From NCBI GenBank assembly GCA_037976565.1, contig CP137668.1, positions 25,297,906-25,361,905 on the forward strand: a stretch of 64,000 nt of DNA, written 5' to 3'. Source of the stretch: Mesocentrotus franciscanus. Lineage: Eukaryota > Echinodermata > Echinoidea > Camarodonta > Strongylocentrotidae. This document shows, piece by piece, positions 34,123-46,239 of this stretch. The position numbers were made by a program, and so were the translations under genes. The first letter of the stretch is position 1. Every line of letters begins with the position of its first letter. Under the pieces are notes generated by a model, which saw only the letters and a program-made list of their open reading frames with translations, was not told the DNA's origin and did not search any database.

Positions 34123-34257
34123 TTTGATTCGTGATTGTTTAGCGCTGATGTCTATGATAAAAATGAGGCGAACTCGCCCACGTTATATACCCTTACACCC
34201 CTTAGGCGCCGCCCATCACAAACCTTCGTCCAATCACAAACGCGCGCTATGCTGACA

Positions 34258-34603
34258 TCACTTCCTTTCTAAAATCCTCGCATTGTCATTGGTCGGTAAC
34301 ACACACATTCAACATACATGCCGGGTGGCCCATTGTTTGGTCATTTGGTCCTTGTCCCTCGTACCCTACACACGTCCATCCTCCACCTCTCCATGAATGA
34401 ATGAATGATGTAAACAAAAGAACTTCCTCCAGGGATGTACCCTCATTACGTAACTTCCGCCGGAAGGACACCCCAATTAACTCATTAACACCCCCCTATT
34501 GTTTACCGGAAGTCACCGGAAGGATTAACTAATTAACCGGAAGGATTAACTAATTAACCGGAAATGCCAATTAACACTTCCTATATAGGGGTACCTATCT
34601 TCT
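34258..34603 (-). repeat. Polinton terminal inverted repeat, right
   Basis: Inverted copy of 19620-19968. Contains the mirrored pair of 21-bp TTCCGGTTAATTAG units (about 34522-34563). The outermost bases are ...CTATCTTCT, followed by the GATGTG duplication. Confidence 0.95.
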
Positions 34604-34609
34604 GATGTG
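34604..34609. repeat. Polinton target-site duplication, right
   Basis: GATGTG, identical to 19614-19619. Confidence 0.95.
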
Positions 34610-37560
34610 TCCTCTTCATCGATCACTGCAGTGCAAGCCTCAACTGTGCTGTCTGATTTTGGTAACTGTACTCCTTCTCGGGAGTGATATTTCTTCAACA
34701 GATTTATGTGAAATATCTTTGGTTTTCCATTGAGGTCAATGCGATAGTCAGTGCGACTCACCTTCTCAACTACAGGAAACGGGCCTTTCCACTGTAGAAG
34801 AAGTTTATTCCTATCTGTAGGAAGAAGAAGAAGCACTTTGTCTCCTACCTCAAACTCTCGGTGCTTCGCATTACGATTGTAGTATTTCTCATATCTGGCT
34901 GCCGACTTCTGGAGTTCAGTGTGGGCGTTGCGACATGTCTCATCTAACCTGTTTTTTAGATCAAGAACATATTGGTAAGTGGTTTTCGTTTCTGCTGTTT
35001 CAGTTTCTCCTGTCCACAACTCACGAAGAATCATCATGGGGCCTCTAACCTTCCTGCCGTACAGAAGCTCAAATGGGGAAAAACCCATACTCTCTTGCGG
35101 AGCTTCTCGGACTGCAAAAAGAAGGGGTTCGATATATCGGTCCCAGTCTTTCGGGGTTTCGGCACACATTCTCTTTAACATCTGTTTGAGTGTACCATTA
35201 AACCTTTCGACCAAACCGTTTGCTGCAGGATGGTATGGAGAGGTTGTGAACTGTTTGATAGATAGGAGTTTACTTACCTGTTTCATGACTCCAGATGTGA
35301 ATTGGGACCCTTGGTCTGTTAGCATCTCCTTCGGGATTCCAACTCGGGTAAAGATGCTGATCAAGGCCTCGGCGACTCGTTCTGCTTCAATGTGTGGAAG
35401 TGGTATAGCCTCTGGGTATCTAGTGGCATAGTCAATCACGGTAAGAATGTAACGATTCTTTCGTTCGGTCATTGGGTGAATTGGACCAACAATATCAACA
35501 GCAATTCGCTCAAAAGGTACTTTAATAAAAGGCATCTTTCCAAGAGGCACTTTCGTTACTCTACCCTTTGAAATAGTTCTTTGACATACATCACATGATC
35601 TACAATATCGAGTCACATCTGCAGTGATACCAGGCCAAAAGAAGTTGCTAAGTACCTTTTGTAAGGTCTTCTTAGCACCTTGATGTCCGCCTAGTAGAGA
35701 CTCGTGTGCAATTTGCATGACTTGTCTACGATATGGTTTAGGTACCACAATTTGAGTAAATATGTGATTTGCTTCAACCTTTGGTGATTGAAATCTGCGG
35801 TACAATATTTCATTTTGATAATAGAAAGAAGATTTTCCATCATTGCGACTTATCTTCTCCTCTCGGCTTTCTGCTAGTTCCCTTGCACGGCCAAGAGTTT
35901 CATCTTCCTGTTGTGTTTTCCTTAATGTCTCTGGATTGACGATGTTCTCCAAGGGCTTGGGGGTCTTCAATGGGCGATATGGCTTCTCTCGATCTCTTCG
36001 TTGGGCTCTTGTCTCTGCGGCACATACTGGGTGGATGCGGGATGACCATGATCGGTCTGGGTTGTCTGCAGCTCGGACACCTGTAATGTTTCCCAAAATA
36101 AGATCATATAAAGGGTTTGGCATACATATTGCTTCAACCTTGCCTGTGAAGTAAGGAGTGTCAACCTCTACAATAGCGATGGGTGTTCTTCTCAAGCTAC
36201 GATCAATGAGTATACATGTGACTTCTCTACCCGTCAATTCATTTGGCTTGACAAGCCCTTGCTTGACGACTACTCCACTGCAACCACTATCTCTAAGGAC
36301 AGAAACTTCCTGTCTTCCTACAAAGCCTTTCGAAACTGGCATCCGTTTTAGGCCTACAAGGTTAGTATTGCTACCAGCTGCACTGAGAATCGGAAGTGAA
36401 TATTTATTTACGAAGGGGGCTTCTTCATTAATCTGGGTATAGGAGTATTGCCAATTGCGTGATCTGTTCAAACCTACCTCAGAATCATGAGGGATCCATT
36501 CTTGTTCGTGTGGTACTGTAACATTAGTATCATCTGTATCATCTGTTATCATCAGTCCTGCTGTTTTGGCAGCGGTGTATGGGCAACTGTTTGCATAGTG
36601 ACCAGATTTGTGGCAGAGGTAACACGACCTTGGCTTGGGAACCAAAGGCGCTGGACAATTTCTGGCGAGATGACCTGTTTGGTGACAGTTGAAACAAGTT
36701 CTGGGATAAGGATTAACAGGAGATATTTTATATGGGGAGGGGGGCTTACCATCATTTCTCTTCGTGGCTCCAGTTTGTGTCGGGTTGTGTCTCTGAGGGA
36801 CAGGTGTCTTGAAGTATCCCCCTCTGGCATCTAAGTATTGGTCCACCAGTATCGTTGTCTGTTTCATAGCGGTCGGTTGACGTTCCTTAAGGAATATAAC
36901 AAGTTCCCGATGACAGCCTTCGATGTACTGCCCTCGAAGAATGAGATCCTTTAGCTCCTCGAACGTCTTCTTGATGCCTGCAAGTTCAATCCATCTGTCT
37001 AGGTAATTCTCCATGCGGGTGGCGTATTGGTGCCCAGTTTCTCCGGCCTTGGGTTTTCCTGTAACAAACTTTGATCTAAAACCATCCTCTGTTAAATGAA
37101 ACCTTTTTAGAAGGGCATTTTTCAATATCTGGAAGTTATTCCCGTCATCAATAGACATCTGGGCATATACCTCCAATGCACTACCTGTAAGCAAAGCACT
37201 CAAGTTTATGGCCCATTCAGTAGCTGGCCACTTCTGAATCTTGGCATATCGTTCGTATCTTTGTAAGTATGCATCAATATCATCACTCTCTTGATTGAAG
37301 AGAGGCAATTTTGGCGCTCTTGCTTTAGCGCTTCCATTCTCTACAAAACTAGCTTCGCCACCATTGTGCTCGCGAGATGCGCGCTTTTCCCGCTCGATCT
37401 CAAGCTGTATTTCCGCTAACTCCCTTTCACCTTTCTTCAATTCTAGCTGCTCAGCTCTCTCATCTCTTGCTCTATTCTGCTCCGATTTCACAAACGTTTT
37501 TAACTCATCACCGCTCAATCCAAACTTTTCACCTGCTTCAATAAGTTTTCCCAAATCCAT
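34610..37560 (-). CDS. gag-pol: Gmr1-like gag, protease and integrase (5' part of gag-pol)
   Basis: About 980 codons without a frameshift, from the ATG at 37560 to the Polinton boundary. Domains in order: charged coiled-coil-like N-terminus (ERELAEIQLEIEREKR), gag core, two CCHC zinc knuckles (CFNCHQTGHLARNC and CYLCHKSGHYANSC, about 36690-36590), aspartic protease DSGCSG (about 36280), integrase with HHCC zinc finger (about 35690-35580), DDE residues in VDIVGP (about 35495), LTDQGSQF (about 35310) and VERFNGTLK (about 35200), and a GPF/Y module WKGPFPVVEKV (about 34780). The frame crosses the Polinton junction directly into the RT part ending at 19619. Integrase before RT marks the Gmr1-like group. 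The reading frame extends upstream of 37560, but this ATG lies after the primer-binding site and fits gag. Confidence 0.9.
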
Positions 37561-37714
37561 GTTCACTGTGTGAAATCTACAATTTGCAGGGACGAAACTC
37601 GTAACAAAATTAATTACTACAAAAACTAACACAAGTTCTTTCAATAATTTCAATTCTTTTCCTTGCACCTTTTTTTGGCTTATCGATTTTCCATGTGACT
37701 GTAAATGGCATGCT

Positions 37715-37734
37715 CAATCCCACTTCTGACACCA
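37715..37734 (-). other. Primer-binding site
   Basis: On the minus strand, TGGTGTCAGAAGTGGGATTG lies three bases after the 5' LTR. It is complementary to a tRNA 3' end with CCA; from memory the match is a leucine tRNA, not verified. Confidence 0.8.
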
Positions 37735-37737
37735 AAA

Positions 37738-39438
37738 TGTCACATGGTACACTCAAATAAAGAAACCTAAACACATGCCATTTACGATACTCATAATTAT
37801 GATCAAGCTTTATTGTAAAGCAAAATAGTGTACCAATCTCTGACGACAAAGAGAATGGTAAGAACGAAATAAATACCCTCTTTCAATATCTTTCCATACA
37901 CTCGGTCCTAGCAAAATAAACTAAACTTCTCTGATCAAATATAAATATTCACCACCGTTATAACTGGTATCAAATTATTCTATATCTTGTTATATATGAA
38001 ATCTACACCAATAATGTTCAATATAAATAGACCTGACTTGTCTAAGCATATAACATATCTGTTATCTCATACACTTCTCGCTCTTGAGAAACATTACCTT
38101 AACGTAAATAAACAGACCTGTATTGACCGTTCATTCAGTTATCAACTCGACAAATTATACCTTCAAACGACCAATCTCTTCTCAATATACAACAACTGAT
38201 TTCTTGTCGTAAACAGTCATGTTGAATCCAGACCTGCATTGTCCGTTTTCTTCACCCTTCATTGACCTTTCACAATGACATTTGCTTATAAGCAATTTCA
38301 AAGTCGTCTTTATACAACGCATGTATCAACAATACATCAGAATTGAAAGTACATCTACACTCAAACTCGAAATAGTCACTATATGCCCAACTGATAGGAC
38401 TGGCTCTGCTATATATACACCTTTTACATATGAATTCTATATTCAGATATGTCTTTCAAGTTCATCGAACTATTTAGTCTTTTTCAATAAGTTCCATAAT
38501 AGTCCGTCAAAATTCTCGGCACAATTTACAGCTCACCGTACTGTTCATTTGCGTTCTCTATTCTGGAGACGCCATGTTCTTGGTGATCTATCGGCCACGT
38601 GTCCAAATGTCCCGTCTCGCATCGACTCTCGTGGAAACCTCGGCCTGTCTCCCAAGACCCTGTGCCATCTAAAATGTAAAGAGTTCAGGCACAAACATTT
38701 CTCTACTATAGGCTCTTCATATGGGTGAAACATGCATCAATTAAAATTGTAAATATTTTCCTCTTCTTTAATCACAATGTTCCTTGTCCAAAGTATATTT
38801 GATAGCGAATAGTAAAACAACATGTTATATCTTTCTCGTACTTTAATTTGTCATTTGAAATAAAAATCACCCTTCATCAGAGTACAAGATTATACAATCA
38901 TCAACGTAGTATAAAATACAACTTTATGATTTCACTTACCGACGGAAAAGTATCGGTTTAACTTAATATAAGCTGCAAATTCTTCTGTAGCAAACTTTCA
39001 AGCAAGTAACATCTTTCTCCACTTGCATTCTTCACTACACAAGCAGCTATCCTGCTTAAGCAAGCTGCTATACCAGGACCTCTCTACACCAAGACAACTT
39101 CATTAGGTGTGGCCCCTAGCCACTGTTACTCCAGTACATCAACGTATATACAGTCATCTATCTACAAAAGAAATCTCTGTCTATAACAGGTGTAATGCAA
39201 TTCCACTTTCCTTTCAAAGGTAGCATCAACCTTTCCAGACGGTAACTCATGACAACACATTCAATGCTTATCGGGACACTGTATACATTTCTATACTAAT
39301 TACATCCACCGATGGCACATTCTCTCTCTCCCTCTCTCTTACATGTACACGCTATTTTTCGCTTTATTTAGTTTCCTTGTTTTATGAAAGAAAAAGGATA
39401 TTTTGATAAAACCGCTGTTTGCGTTTTCCAACGTGACA
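37738..39438 (-). repeat. LTR, 5' copy
   Basis: 1701 bases, near-identical to 16229-17947. Followed by the target duplication ATGTA at 39439-39443. Confidence 0.95.
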
Positions 39439-39443
39439 ATGTA

Positions 39444-39564
39444 AACGGAATGTAAAGATTGTCAGTGGGAGCACCATAGATCTTTAATTCTAGGTTTGGT
39501 TACTATATGTGAAGGTTTTTAAATTTGAACAATTTCGAAAATTACTTGCTGTAGACCTATATCT

Positions 39565-39596
<32 letters not shown>

Positions 39597-40609
39597 CATA
39601 TGATGAATGATAATTGTATCAACTATATTACTGTAAAGCAAGTAGGCAAATCAGGGCACATTTACAAGATCAAAGTAAAACTTCAGAACAAAGATCGAAC
39701 GCATCATAAAAATAATTCATATTTTAAACATTTCATTTCATAACTTCAATTATTTAGGCCCGGCAGACTCGTGATGAGATTTACACTAGCATAGAAAGAA
39801 ATTGATAAGAAAGGGGTGGAACCCTTTCGCAAGGAAGGAGTGAGGGAAACGAGGTCTGAAAAATTGGCAGAACGAACTTAACGATGAGTCTGAATAGTCT
39901 ACAATTATTACACTACATGATTCCCTTTAACTACAACATGACACACGATTTAGAATGATAGGCAGTGTAATTCAAATTGAATTTTTGTTTTAATCCCTTT
40001 GTAGTTCTCTATTTTGTAATTTTCACATTCAAATGGAACATTGCCATAAGTTTCAAACTTTATTATTTATAAACACTTTCTCTACGATAATGTAATGATA
40101 TAGGTTTTGTATTTATAATATTCTTGAGAAGGCAACGAACATAAAAAGAAAAAGGAGGTATGCATAAATATTGTATGAACTAGTCGAGATACAAGTTTGA
40201 ATGATGCCATTATTAACATACATTATTTTTTCGTCAAGTTTTATATTGTCATTTTATCATGTTGATAGCATTATACGAATTGGGCCAGTCCAAAGTATTT
40301 GGTATTTGGTGCCCCATACGTCACCAAGTCGTCGTCAGTTGTGTCTTTCCACTTCATATTTTGGTCCGATAAAAGCTCTATAATATAGAAGGTCTATCGA
40401 GTATCGACTAAAAACCACGATCAGATATACTTACAAAATTATGAGAAGTGATATGTGACGTATTGTACATAATACCTTTGACTTGATTGATTTTTGATAG
40501 ATTGAAAGTTTTATCATTCAAACTTCAAAGGCAGCCAGTGGCTGAATTGTGAAGATTTACAATAACACATATTCAGCAAATGAAAAATTACATAGTTGCA
40601 CACTATTGG
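39444..40609. other. Intergenic, no gene seen
   Basis: AT-rich, with a (TA)n run at about 39565-39600. No coding signal. Confidence 0.5.
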
Positions 40610-40851
40610 GGCTTGTTCAGATATGACGAGGTATACCGCCGCAAAAAAATAATAATAATAATAACGCCGCGGTTTTTGCTCAATTTGTAAGTGATCGGCA
40701 ACTGCGCTCAAGAAATGTCCTCCACGTACTCACAAAGCTCTGTGTTTAAGAAACAGAAATGTGAAACGTATTACACTTTTCGTCATAATGAGAGAGAGAG
40801 AGAAAGAGAGAAAAAAACCGCGGTTTTGCATCGTCATATCTGAACGCGGCT
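40610..40851. mobile_element. Foldback MITE with GTTCAGATATGACGA ends
   Basis: GGCTTGTTCAGATATGACGA on the left mirrors TCGTCATATCTGAACGCGGC on the right. The interior is short and contains ATA and GA simple repeats and two CCGCGG/GCCGC blocks. No coding capacity; target duplication unclear. Confidence 0.65.
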
Positions 40852-41837
40852 TTATGAAGGCATAACATAAATATTACAAATATATTCATGTGATTTAACA
40901 TCTTGCATTATTCTATCTTAGGTGAAAATATTATTACCATTGAATCTTTTAATGAATCGAAACGCGGCTAGAAAAAGAAAATAGATTTTTAAATTCGAGC
41001 TGAGTTGATGTCCGTAGACGATATTATGAAGTGAATAGTGCAGATACAACTGAACTTAATAGTAACCTATTTTCCTAAGTTATAAATTAACTGAATTTCA
41101 CAAATAATGATAAATACTGATAATATTGATATTAACATTAATATAATTCATGAACTGATTAAGACTAACTGGTCAACGACCATAGTTTGTCGTCTTCTGT
41201 GTAGCACTGTTCCCTTTAGCCCGACCACTTGAACCTCACCTTGAGTTTGAGAATGATGAGCGTTAGGGAGTGGTAAAAAACCACTTGGCTGCAGACGATG
41301 ATGTAGTCAACAGCCTGGTCCGACTCTAATTCAGGTAAGGGATGGGGTAAAGAGTGGTAAGATGAGAAGGGTAATTTAGTAGTTAGTAGATGGGGAAAAG
41401 TTGAAATTAGGGACAACCATTGACCGTTAACAAAAAAGAGAGAGACAGACAGAATCGAGAGAGAAAGACACAGAGAGAGAGAGAAAGAGAGGGAGGGTGA
41501 GAGAGAGAGAGAGACCGGGGGAGGGGAGGGGGGAATAATGAAAATTTCAAATTTAGGACCATGGACCCTCCCGCGTTATTGGTGTGGTCAAGGAAAACGT
41601 GAAGGTTTCATGTACGATTCTTCGATTCGTTTTTAAAATTCACTATAGGCCTAACTATAATACCGTGAAGGTAGGAAATAAAGAGTAAAAATACCACCCC
41701 CCCCAAAAAAAAAAGAGAGAAAATCACAGAAATATACTCAACAGTCTTTATCGTCAGATGAATGACATAAAATGAACGCTACAAAATGTGAAAATAATAG
41801 TCAATACCGTTTCATGTTGCAAACATAGTTGGATCTC
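40852..41837. other. Intergenic with purine microsatellite
   Basis: Contains GA-rich simple sequence at about 41433-41532. No gene seen. Confidence 0.5.
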
Positions 41838-42409
41838 TACGGAAGCCCATAAGTGCAACCATGTGAATTAAAGAGGAATTAATTTAAGAGGAATTATCTG
41901 GCGGCCGCCACTATCTGGCAGCCGCCAGATAATTAACATAGTACAGGAGCGGTACAGGTATAGCCTTTTAGGTTCTAGGACAACTACCTCCTGGGCAATC
42001 ACCCCCCGGCCAATTATACCAGCGGGATAATTACCCCGACTCACGATTACCCCGGAAAATTACCCCCCGTGGACAATAAGCCCCGAGGACAATAACCCCC
42101 TGAAAACTACCCCCCACAATCGCCCCCTTCCCTCCCCCGACGACAATTACCCTGAAAATAAAATCTGCTTTTATCAAAACCAACTTATTATTAGGTGGAC
42201 TCCCTGTATTAAACAGGGAATAATTTTCGGGGGCAATTGGCCGCGGGGTGGTTGTCCTTGGTTGTCCGGGGGGGGGGGTAATTGTCCACGGGGTTTGTCC
42301 TGATTATTCTAGAACTTAAAAGGCTATACCTTTACCGCTCCTGGGCTATGACCGCCAGATAATTCCTCTTAAATTTTAATCTACAAGGTGGCACTAATGG
42401 GCTTCCGTA
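41838..42409. mobile_element. Foldback element with ACGGAAGCCCAT ends
   Basis: TACGGAAGCCCATAAGTGC at the left is mirrored by GCACTAATGGGCTTCCGTA at the right. Inner pairs also mirror: AGAGGAATTATCTGGCGG versus GCCAGATAATTCCTCTTA, and GGAGCGGTACAGGTATAGCC versus GGCTATACCTTTACCGCTCC. The centre holds degenerate AATTACCCC / GGACAATAACCCCC units in both orientations. No protein coding. Confidence 0.75.
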
Positions 42410-44518
42410 CCTCTTGCGTCTAGTCTGCGATTAATTGGGCAGGAAACCCGTACGTCGGATGTATGGGTCTGCACGTTTATTCTACTCGCGCAAGAGCACG
42501 CAAAGAGGCTGTTGGATTTGGACACGTCCAACATTTTCTGCGTGTGATGAACGCACCTGACACATGCAGTCGTCATGATCGTTCTTTGCATACATCGCAA
42601 GGTCTTCTTGCGAGTATCGCACGGGCTACTTCCGGTGGTCTACAGAGTCGCCTGGCTCAGTACACAGCAACACATCACCCAGCGGTTGCAAGGCATCTGC
42701 TCGAGGGAGTTGTGAGTTCACCTCAAATTTGCTTGCAGGTAGGGGGTGTATATGTGAGGACCGCAGCTGCGAACCGTACCCCGTAAAGTACTGCTTCAGT
42801 ACATCTTCCAATGTCCCTAATCAGGGGTGTCGATTTGTATCCGTGGTTGGGGGGATGATAGGTGCCAAAATATTTTCGGCAATGGATCAAAGCAATCAAG
42901 AGGTAGAAGCGTGTGGCAGGCCTTTGCACCCCCTCCCTTCCAAGTTATTAACTTTTTCAAGTCATGCACCCTCAATAAAGATCACATTTCAGAGAATATA
43001 AGAGTGGTAATAAAATTAATAACATGCTAAATGTTAGTCCTGACTCTTGCCTGCAGTGTAGGCCTACCAGACTGATATCATCTATTTTTAAACGAAATTT
43101 AGACATTACCAAAAAAATCCAATGGTGAGGGATATCAACTTGTGAAAGTATTATGTTACCAGTGGGCAAATGCATTAATAAGCAACCAGGAAAGGTTCAT
43201 GTAGACAGAAAATTCTTTATTTCCTGGTGATAGAAACATACATTTTATGAATATTGATGTCTCCAAACAACATTCATCATGAAAACCCATTCCAATATTC
43301 TGTGTAAGGAGATCTCAAAAACATAGTTCTCATTAGTAAATGAAAAACATATTGCTTTTGGTTCTTCATTTGACTCTCTTCCTTCTTTAATTAAACCAAC
43401 TGAATCCTCTCTGCGGGAAACTCAATTCAATGAAACAGAATATCACTGATGCAAAATTTGGTTCTCAAAATGACAGAAAATTTCCACTCCTGATCTCATA
43501 CAAACTGTCTGTTTCTTAAAAACATAATATAAAACTTACGTTCCAACTACCAAACAACAAACTTCCATTATCTCCTTCTTCACCCAGATATACTTATCAC
43601 ACCAGATACGCTCTAAAATATAAGCATAATATTCCCCTAAGGCCCTGACCAGAGCACTACTTTTTTCTCAAAAACTATAACCAGTCTTTATAGAAGGTGC
43701 ATTATTATTGGAAGGGTGTTATAAACAAAACTTCAAACTTAATAACATTCTAACTTCCAAAAACACCTCAACTATCTCATGCCTGTTACGTTTGAATACA
43801 ATACATAGGCCTACATCAGCTTTTCAATAAAACAAAAATAAGTTGTGACATAATCTTTCTCCAAAATATCGAACTGGAGTATTCTGTTGTATAGCTTTTT
43901 TATGTACATACAAAGAGCTTATTGTCAAGAGGCACATTCTGCGCGAATGCCTGAGCTTGTAAATTTCGCGTATTGAAATTCACAATCAGTCCCAAATTTC
44001 ATTCAATCTTTTTTGTTTCTTGTTTTTCTTTTCACATTCCTTAAAGCCCTGTCAATGATGTGGCATTGATTATTTATTCGTTTTTAATTAGTTTTTGAAG
44101 AACTCCTAGGTGAAAGAAATCACAACTATTCTTGAATATTATTACTTGTTTTAGAACATGTTGGGCCTGTCTCACATTGCCTTCCATCATTCCATGGCAA
44201 TTTTCCATGTTTCTTTCAGCTTATTTCTCACTTCTTTTCCATCCACTCAACTAATTCCTGATCATGCATTAACCTCATACCTACCATCACCCATGCCTAA
44301 GCTTTTTAGGGAGGGGATCCCGTAAAGTAATTTTGACATTGTAAGAAATAAACATGAGCAATATTTCATTGTAGGTTACTTTAAAGTCAACCTCTTTTTC
44401 ATCGCCCATTCACATCAGTTCCCTGAAGAAATGCTGGAATATATATGTCCCTCTTTCTCTTGTCTTTCTTCCTTTTCTCTTCCCCTTCCTTTTTCTTCTG
44501 CCCGTTTCTTCCCCTTTT
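42410..44518. other. Intergenic, no gene seen
   Basis: Overlapping short frames on both strands near 42460-43000 show no domain and are not called. The rest is AT-rich unique-looking sequence. Confidence 0.45.
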
Positions 44519-45000
44519 CCCAGGTAGCAAGCCCATATGGGGCCATATGGGGATGATCTGGGTCACTTGTGCCATCTGGGCTATTAAATGGAACCCATAT
44601 ATGTAACCCATATGGGGCCAATATTTAGTAACCCATATGGGATCTATCTGGGCCAGCCCTTATGGGTTCCAGATAAGAATGAGCTGGGCGTACACATATG
44701 GGTAGAATATGAATATGCCCATATGGGTAACACATTGGGAATATCTGGGTTAACCCACATGGGATATATCTGGGTTAACCAATATGGGTACCAGATGGGA
44801 TTAAGCTGGGCATACCCATTTGGGCCCAGTTTGGTATGGGTTCCATCTGGGTCCCATCTGTCTTATATGGGTTTACCCATATGGGTCCCATATGCTTCTT
44901 GGGTGCAGATGCCTTAGTGCCCCAGATGGTTTTCCATATGGGGCCCATGTTTCAGAGAATATGGGACCCATGTGGGTCCCACATGGGCTTGCTACCTGGG
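44519..45000. mobile_element. Foldback element built of CCCATATGGG palindromes
   Basis: Ends CCCAGGTAGCAAGCCCATAT and ATGGGCTTGCTACCTGGG form an inverted repeat. The interior is a string of roughly 20 short palindromes of the form ACCCATATGGGT or CCCAGATGGG at 15-30 base spacing, separated by degenerate ATCTGGG spacers. Frames full of MGPIWVPYG are repeat translations. Confidence 0.8.
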
Positions 45001-46239
45001 TTTATTATCCTCTCTCTCCCACTCTCTACTTCTTTTTTTTTTGCACTCTTGCGCTTCGCGCTTAACATTTAGCTCATTGCTTTTTAACGCTGCGGCTTTG
45101 CATTTTGCGCACTGCATTTCTATGATGCTGTTGATTGAATGAATTGAATAAATTCATCAATTCCTGATGAAGCCGTATGAGCGAGAATTCAATTTATTCT
45201 TGTCTCATATACGGTTGTCGCATTTACTTCGTTTTCCATTTATATATGTATGTATTATGAAAATGAGATAGCAAAATGTGTATATTGATGGTCATCTTGC
45301 GAGTAATAACCATTAACTACTCTCATCGGGCTCTCATTAATTTTCTCTTCATTTTTTTGTTTTTGATGGTGAATTATTGGGGGATGATTGTACAGGCCAT
45401 CCCCACCTGAAATATTGGGAGGGATATATCCCCCCCCCCCGTGATCGACACCCATGTCCCTATTACTATACTTTCTTTGTCTCTAGCTCCGGCAATCGTT
45501 CAGGCAACGGTGCCTTTCATGGGAAAATCCTTCCAGGTATACTGACTTGAAGGTAAAATCAAAATAATGTCTCAGTGAATGAAGTAGCAGCAACGCTATT
45601 GAAATGGCTAGCACTCCAACCCTGTACCTTGTAATCCACAGCCCCTTGTCACTAGGCAACGAGACCTCTGCGATTGGATAGTTTGTTAAATCTGTAATTT
45701 GCAGGTTTCTACTAACCGATATGGTCTACACTCTTCCACTGGTTGATGTTCAAAAGTTCATAGGCCCAAGGTAACCAGTCCAAAAACAGGATAGGTTTGA
45801 TGTACACCGGAATAGACCTGGAAAGAACAAATTGTATACAGTGTGAGTAATACAAATTATTTACAAAAATAGAAAAAATTAAAGAAAAGAAATTCATATT
45901 CGCGCTCCAAAATCTGCAAAAGCCAAGTGAACTGGCTGGAGAAAAAAAATGTTTTAAAGCGAGAAAAAGAAATAAATTGAAAAGGTGAAGGAGAATAGGA
46001 CGAGACTCAAGATGCCTGGACTGTCTCCCGCACCCTCCCTATAATCAGTAACTTTAATTCCAATTTCATTTTCAAAGTAAAATTTAAATGAATTCAATTT
46101 ATTGATTATCTGTCATTTAACAGAAATTTTTCTTCCATTAGTTTAATATAACAGAAAACCAATCAATGGTGTTTGCCAGAGCTATACCTATACCTTTGTT
46201 TCCGTTGGTCACAATACGGCGTATATCCATTTCGTCGGT
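45001..46239. other. Intergenic, no gene seen
   Basis: No supported coding or structural feature. Confidence 0.45.

Larger units (their letters stand above)
19620..34603. mobile_element. Polinton/Maverick, complete ends
   Basis: A 14,984-bp virus-like DNA transposon. It has inverted repeats of about 349/346 bp beginning AGAAGATAGG, a 6-bp GATGTG target duplication, and the full core set: protein-primed polymerase B, retroviral-type integrase, FtsK/HerA-type ATPase, adenovirus-type protease, major and minor capsid proteins. Genes lie in two convergent blocks, plus strand 20130-27481 and minus strand 34122-28206. It sits inside the pol gene of a Gmr1-like retrotransposon and so inserted after it. 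Most genes carry one-base frameshifts at homopolymers. Confidence 0.95.
16229..39438 (-). mobile_element. Gmr1-like Ty3/gypsy LTR retrotransposon, split by a Polinton
   Basis: The element is bounded by 1.7-kb LTRs with TGTCAC...GTGACA ends and flanked by the 5-bp duplication ATGTA (16224-16228 and 39439-39443). Read on the minus strand, the order is LTR, primer-binding site, gag with two CCHC knuckles, aspartic protease, integrase, [Polinton], reverse transcriptase, RNase H, polypurine tract, LTR. Integrase before a gypsy-type reverse transcriptase is the copia-like order known from Gmr1-like elements of deuterostomes. Without the Polinton and its duplicated target site the element is about 8.2 kb. 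The LTRs differ at only about ten sites, so insertion is recent. No envelope gene is seen. Confidence 0.92.

Noticed and set aside
42463..43030. Overlapping frames up to 107 codons
   Set aside because: Opposite-strand overlaps with no domain, no splice context and no conserved block.
44588..45072. Frames rich in MGPIWVPYG
   Set aside because: Translation of the CCCATATGGG palindrome array; present in several frames and on both strands.
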